DNA from: Blasia pusilla
Lineage: Eukaryota; Marchantiophyta; Marchantiopsida; Blasiales
DNA: 64,000 nt
Direction: 5' to 3'
NCBI GenBank assembly: GCA_050084515.1
Contig: CM114274.1
Location: 22,568,001 to 22,632,000 of the forward strand
Below are positions 59,591 to 64,000 of the stretch, piece by piece. The position numbers were made by a program, and so were the translations under genes. Positions within the stretch are counted from its first letter, which is position 1. Each line of letters begins with the position of its first letter. The notes under the pieces were generated by a model. It searched no databases. It was not told the DNA's origin and saw only the letters and a list, made by a program, of their open reading frames with translations.

Positions 59591-60120
59591 CATGCGACAA
59601 CTCCACTAATCCAACCTCCAAAAGGTCCAACATCCTACTCTGAATCAGATCGCTCTCCATATCACTATATCGGTAGGAATGACGGAAGATTGGCGTATCA
59701 CTAGCCAAATCAATCCGTATACCGGATCCAACCAAAGCACCCAACTCCTTCATGCTAAAGGCAAAACAACTCCTATAAGCACGTAGGAACTGTGTCAAGC
59801 ATCGTTTCTCACCTCCCGTAAGCTTGGGCCCAAGTAATGGCTCCCAAGTCTCCTCCACTAGCACACTAGAGGGAGAGGACGACGCCATTAGCTGCTATGC
59901 AACCCCCTCACAAGATCGTATACCCTTAGTTATACCATCATTTGAGCAAATAACTCCTCCACCAGCATCAGCAACCAACTCCACATGCCCAGCCATTACA
60001 TCCCATTTACTCCAAGGATGCAAAATACTATTCTCCTCGCCCCCAGCCGATGTCTCTACCATCCCAGTAGCCATCGAGCTCATCACAAGGGGTGGAAGAC
60101 CCATAGACATAGTCCGAAGT
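59577..60120 (-). pseudogene. Linker between methyltransferase and RT
   Basis: Frame 60110-59895 and 59888-59577, same frame, separated by TAG at about 59892. The second part contains EKRCLTQFLRAYRSCFAFSM, the usual lead-in to gypsy RT (a fragment that normally reads as L..Y...FA......L). The first part is of unknown function. The shift at about 59590 joins it to RT. Confidence 0.7.
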
Positions 60121-60197
60121 CAACGCTGCTCGGCCATACCAAGACTCAAAATCTAGGTCAAACAATTCAGGTCCATGGCCTGACCCAACACATGACG

Positions 60198-61379
60198 TCA
60201 TGAAGCCTCTGAAATGGAAGCAACCGTTGTCACACCAGTAGCAAATCCCATCGCACGCTCTCTCTCATCAGCGTCAGGCTCCACCAACTGTCGTACATGA
60301 GAATCCCATATAAGCCCACGACCACCTTCCCTGTAGGGATGTGACAAGGGAAAACTCACAAATGTGGGTAGTGCCATCCTAGGCACTACCCACATTTGGC
60401 CCACATGGTTCACCACTGCCATGGGTGACCGATCAATAACCCTCACCACCTGAGAAAGTCGCCCAATATCCAAGATACTATCCACTGTAAGGCATGGATC
60501 CGGCGGCAATGCATCATATGCTCGACATAGAACCTCCCTAGGCAACAAGTTTGTCCACCACAATCGTGGACGATGTGCACACAAGCCAACTTGCGCTGCA
60601 TCCCACAGCACCGCTGGTCCAATCCAAGACCGCACCTCATGAACACTCGCCATCATCCGGGTCCGAGTGTCACCCAACAATGGAACATTCTCCAAAATAT
60701 AAGCTGGAGCACGTGCTTGATGAACCTGAAGATGTCGTAATACCCGTAACATCTCCCAAAACAATCGAGACATAGGATCGTGTAATCCCTCACCACGACC
60801 AGCATGTGTATGACCCTGACATGGCCATCCAGTAATCACCAAATCCACAGGACCAACCCTCTCAAGGTCCTGCACCCCCAACAATGCAATGTGTGACGGC
60901 AAAGCACGCTGGTACCCACGAATAGCTGATGGCGGCAATAACTCAGGATATCTCCACATCAACTGACCAATATGTCGGGATGAGACTCTCTGGACCATCT
61001 CATCTCGCTCCAAATACACGTATCTCTGCACAGAAATACCGGCCTGCAACACTACAGCCAAACCAGTGCTAATCCCGCCAAAGAGATCTAACATACAAAT
61101 GCCCTCCGGCGGATACTGCCATACAATGGGTGTAGTATCCAAAGGGGATAATCCAACTAGACCAGAAGTAAGAGTCCGCCGCCCAGCCTCCTCTTCCTCG
61201 TAAGGTATAACAGCCTCACACCAAGCCTCCTGCACTAGGCAATCAGCCTCCTGCTGTAGTGCACCGCCTGAACTCCAAAGTGGCACATCCAACGATGAGG
61301 ATGCCATTGCTGCAAAACTAGGGACCTCCTCTACCTCCTCATGCACAGGAGAATCCATAGCAGAAAGATTACCCTCCAA
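60198..61379 (-). CDS. Retrotransposon-encoded C5 cytosine DNA methyltransferase domain
   Basis: The 393-codon stop-free stretch carries the C5-methyltransferase motifs in canonical order: motif I LDLFGGISTGL (residues 98-107), a DNMT3-like ISVQRYVYLERDE (115-127), motif IV GWPCQGHTHAG with catalytic Cys187, motif VI LENVP (229-233), motif VIII HRPRLWW (269-275), and motif X ERAMGF (374-379). It would transfer methyl from S-adenosylmethionine to cytosine C5 in DNA. The order is not permuted as in plant DRM enzymes. The domain's natural end (VLGQAMDLNCL) continues past TGA at about 60195 to about 60120. It lies in the same frame as the upstream protease, so it is part of the polyprotein; the first Met is not a proven start. 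Confidence 0.9.
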   Translation of the reverse strand: MEGNLSAMDSPVHEEVEEVPSFAAMASSSLDVPLWSSGGALQQEADCLVQEAWCEAVIPYEEEEAGRRTLTSGLVGLSPLDTTPIVWQYPPEGICMLDLFGGISTGLAVVLQAGISVQRYVYLERDEMVQRVSSRHIGQLMWRYPELLPPSAIRGYQRALPSHIALLGVQDLERVGPVDLVITGWPCQGHTHAGRGEGLHDPMSRLFWEMLRVLRHLQVHQARAPAYILENVPLLGDTRTRMMASVHEVRSWIGPAVLWDAAQVGLCAHRPRLWWTNLLPREVLCRAYDALPPDPCLTVDSILDIGRLSQVVRVIDRSPMAVVNHVGQMWVVPRMALPTFVSFPLSHPYREGGRGLIWDSHVRQLVEPDADERERAMGFATGVTTVASISEAS

Positions 61380-62375
61380 AAAGTCTCATGGCCAAGTGAC
61401 TCCTCCACTAAAACCAGCCACAGATGCTAACACTGTTGGGGAAGACCCTCCTAGTCAAGCCCCATAAATAAATCTCACAAGAACCTGGCTCATAGGTCCA
61501 TCCCTGGACTGCCAACCGGGTCTATAAGACGCTGTCTCAGTCCAGTAGTCCATCTGAAAACCCATCGGGTACAGTATTGCTCCTCCAACTAGTACATCAT
61601 ACGACTCGGCTGATGTGACCACTGCAGGTACTCCCAACTAGGAGCTATCAATCGCATGATCTGATCTCAACTGTACAGACAACTTCTCCCATGTCATGAA
61701 TTGAGACCTATCATTGGCTCCTCCAAGTGATGTTTGAATATGGAATGGGCAAGGCTCAAGCTTTGACCTCCGAATACCCAAACCAATACATGCCGCCTTT
61801 CCCAAAATCAAAGGTTGGATACCAGAGTCTAACAAGACTCTATCTGGTCTATACACCTGTCCTATAGGACTCACCAATCAGAATATCCCACTGCGGTTGT
61901 CCAACGTACATACAGCAGATGTAAGCCTCTCACGATCAATGGCTGGCCAGGCTGGTAGTGCCTCCATCTTTGCAGCAACTGCCTGCCAAGTAGCACTCGT
62001 ACTCAATGCTACACCTGAAATAGAGGATCGCTCCACCGCAATACCCTCATCCACCTCAGCATGTGTAGCAGTAACACTCCCACGCTCACACAACGTGGCT
62101 GCTAGCTGAAATAGAGGAACTAAGTCAACTCCTAAGGCCATCAACTCAGTGGTTGAAACCAATGGGGATCCCAACACTGAAGTTGCCATCCGCAATACTG
62201 CACTGGATGCTACATTCGTGTCTACTACACGCGATGTCGATGCCTTAGTCCCCACTATAGGCTCAATAGGCTGCGTAAGAACCATGGATGGAGTCCTAAG
62301 CACCTTAGACAACAAGAATGACTGAGGAAGCCTAGCCTGCCTCCCAGCCTCACCCCTCTGTGGGTCCAACTCCAT
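61380..62375 (-). pseudogene. Gypsy protease region of the polyprotein
   Basis: Same frame as the methyltransferase. RVLLDSGIQPLILGKAAC at about 61840-61790 matches the retroviral-type aspartic protease site (Asp-Ser-Gly, with the hydrophobic ILG turn). Stops at 61878 (TGA), 61638 (TAG), 61455 (TGA) and near 61387 (TGA) interrupt the frame. The Ser/Thr/Ala-rich part before it (62375-61900) is a linker with no motif. Confidence 0.8.
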
Positions 62376-62399
62376 AGTAGCACCACGTGGCTCTGACGC

Positions 62400-63957
62400 T
62401 CAAGTGGCTCCTCTCGTAACTGTAGTTGATGCCTCAACATGTGCTGCACTCGCCACATAAGAGATATCATCCCCTCCATAAGAGGTGGAAGCCCCTGCTC
62501 CCGAACCTGCTCTATGCTGGATACCAGCCATAGTAGCCAACCTCTGCTCCAACTGCTCAATCCTGGCAGCCATAGCTAACTCTATCGTAGTGATAGGGGT
62601 AGCCACCGTAGGCTCTCCAACTGCTGGTCCACCTCTACCACTCCTACCACCTCTACCACCTCGACCTCGGAGCTACTCCACCACGGCCGCGGCCAGATGT
62701 CAACTCTGGATGAAGATCAAAGCAACGCTCTCGAGGATGACCTGGTCTCCCGCAATGATCACACTGAGTTGGGGCCGATTGAGGCCCATCCTCCAAAGTC
62801 CGTCTCCCATCCTCTTGGGGACAAAACCTCCTAACATGATCATCTCCACATGTCCAACATGATTTTCCTTGCTACGGGGCAACAAATGAAGGCAATGGTC
62901 TCTGCGCAAGTGTCCCTTTAGGACCTGATTGAGGTCGTGTGTATCCCCCACAACTCCCACTACTAGTACCACCACCACTACTACGAGACTGTGAGGTGGA
63001 ATGTTGAACACGAGAAGTAGTAGTTGTATCCCTACTCAATGCGGATGTCACCACTCTCTCCTCCACCATGTTAATCTTCTCAGATAGAGCAAACACATGG
63101 GCCAATGTGGGTGAATCATCACTCATAAGAGTAGCATCACGTATCCTACGGCGCAACTCTCTGTCTATGATCCCATACCAAAATTGAACTGCCTAAGCCT
63201 CGAGCACACCCTGGGTAACTGAAATCAAACGTCGCATACGAGTGTATGCCTCATGAAGACTCTTACCAGTCTTTCGCTCAAATTCCTGAAGACTCCTCAA
63301 CTTCTCTCTCTTCACTCCGTGATAGTTCTTCTTCAACCTCTTGAAGAACTTTGCAACCGGGCTGAATGATGGTGGGGCACTAGTTCCTCCACTGGTACCT
63401 CCACTTGTACCCCCACTCTGGCTCATACTCGCACCACTTAATGTCGGGCTGGCTGACACAGTAAGAGCACTACTACCACTACCACCATGGGTGATAGACA
63501 CATAGCCTGGAGACCAATATTGTCTCCATGCCTCAATCTCAGTAGCATGGTCCCTCCTAAACTCATGGTAATCATCCATGGGTGGTCCCTCCAAGTGCTG
63601 AAACAATCCCTTCCAAGCCAAGAAGGGTGTAAACAACGTGGCGTTCCGCAATATCTGCATATCACACCACGTATAAAACTCCTGAATGAAGTCCTCCAAC
63701 TCAATGGTGCCCACTGTACCCGAGTATCAACGTGGGCCCTTCATGGCCCCATATATCCCATCCATGTCCCAAATCAATGGAGCTGCAACACTCAATAACA
63801 ACGTAGAAGACTCAATGTTTGGAACACCCCTGTCCTCCTCTTCATCAACCATCTGAAGTGGAAAAGGTAGCCGATACCTCAATCCACTCCGTGTAAAACC
63901 ACCACTGTCCGCACCACGGTCCCCAACCAAACCACCAGACAGCTCCGTGATGACCAA
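62400..63957 (-). pseudogene. Gypsy Gag with two zinc knuckles
   Basis: One frame runs from ATG 63957 to about 62680, with stops at 63727 (TGA), 63193 (TAG) and 62872 (TAG). Features: LEDFIQEFYTWCDMQ, KFFKRLKKNYHGVKREKLRSL, SLHEAYTRMRRLI, AVQFWYGIIDRELRRRI (all usual for Ty3/gypsy capsid), then zinc knuckles CWTCGDDHVRRFC (spacing slightly unusual) and CDHCGRPGHPRERC (standard CX2CX4HX4C) at about 62860-62730. A Gly/Arg-rich stretch follows, where a frameshift near 62680 moves to the pol frame; next is a short helical segment, AARIEQLEQRLATM. The frame may begin further upstream, beyond the window's reach. Confidence 0.85.
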
Positions 63958-64000
63958 CGCCGATACCGCACCACCATTAAATCACCACTACTAAGTAACC

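Larger units (their letters stand above)
56029..64000 (-). mobile_element. Ty3/gypsy retrotransposon with C5 DNA methyltransferase and PHD finger (5' end outside window)
   Basis: Minus-strand order: Gag (63957 to about 62700), protease (about 61830), C5 methyltransferase (61379 to about 60120), RT (about 59590-58828), RNase H and integrase (58827 to about 56932), PHD finger (57035-56784), polypurine tract (about 56611-56626), terminal repeat (56610-56029). RT-RNase H before integrase defines Ty3/gypsy. It inserted into a Harbinger transposase. All domains are present but coding is broken by about 15 in-frame stops and at least three frameshifts. No envelope-like ORF is seen. Confidence 0.92.

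Noticed and set aside
60198-61379. Bacterial restriction-modification methyltransferase
   Set aside because: It is in frame with a gypsy protease upstream and sits just before RT; no restriction endonuclease or bacterial context.
56029-64000. Endogenous pararetrovirus or retrovirus with envelope
   Set aside because: Integrase with the usual triad follows RT-RNase H, ends are LTR-like, and no movement-protein or envelope-like ORF is seen; Ty3/gypsy fits better.

Overview
This window looks like nuclear DNA of a streptophyte: a land plant, or possibly a charophyte alga. The evidence is one intron-rich short-chain dehydrogenase gene with GT-AG introns and a transit-peptide-like N-terminus, set among Ty3/gypsy and Ty1/copia LTR retrotransposons, L1-like LINEs, a MULE, PIF/Harbinger remnants and small inverted-repeat elements. 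I see no rRNA, tRNA, CRISPR or prokaryotic operon structure. The sequence alone does not settle the species. Most of the 64 kb is transposon, much of it nested and decayed.

Layout, left to right. 0-1.66 kb is the 3' end of a gypsy element (+): integrase tail, PHD finger and terminal repeat. 1.9-3.3 kb is a decayed Myb/SANT-like gene (-). 3.8 kb holds an uninterrupted (AG)70 microsatellite. 6.6-10.9 kb is the one clearly intact host-type gene, a short-chain dehydrogenase for which I could assemble 11 exons into a 371-residue frame. 11.4-13.6 kb carries two copies, in inverted orientation, of the C-terminal endonuclease-like end of another non-LTR retrotransposon. 16.2-33.7 kb is dominated by three nearly full-length LINEs on the + strand (A, B, C). 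Their 5' ends are tandem 177-bp monomers. LINE C sits inside a shorter internally deleted LINE on the - strand, which sits inside a MULE transposase remnant (27.5-36.7 kb). 37.9-40.1 kb holds a decayed gypsy 3' end followed by a 5'-truncated LINE. 43.07-48.59 kb is a complete but broken Ty1/copia element (-) with two LTRs. 48.6-55.2 kb is gene-poor, with several small inverted-repeat (MITE-like) elements. 55.5-56.03 kb is a Harbinger transposase cut off by the end of a second gypsy element.

The most unusual system is that second gypsy element (56.03 kb to the right edge, - strand; its 5' LTR lies beyond the window). Its polyprotein order is Gag with zinc knuckles, aspartic protease, a C5 cytosine DNA methyltransferase, reverse transcriptase/RNase H, integrase, PHD finger. 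The methyltransferase keeps a 393-codon stop-free stretch with the key motifs, while the rest of the polyprotein is broken by many in-frame stops, nearly all TGA or TAG. A retroelement that carries both a DNA methylation writer and a chromatin-reader finger could influence its own epigenetic state. That role is inference. Retrotransposon-borne cytosine methyltransferases are already known from dinoflagellates and charophyte algae.
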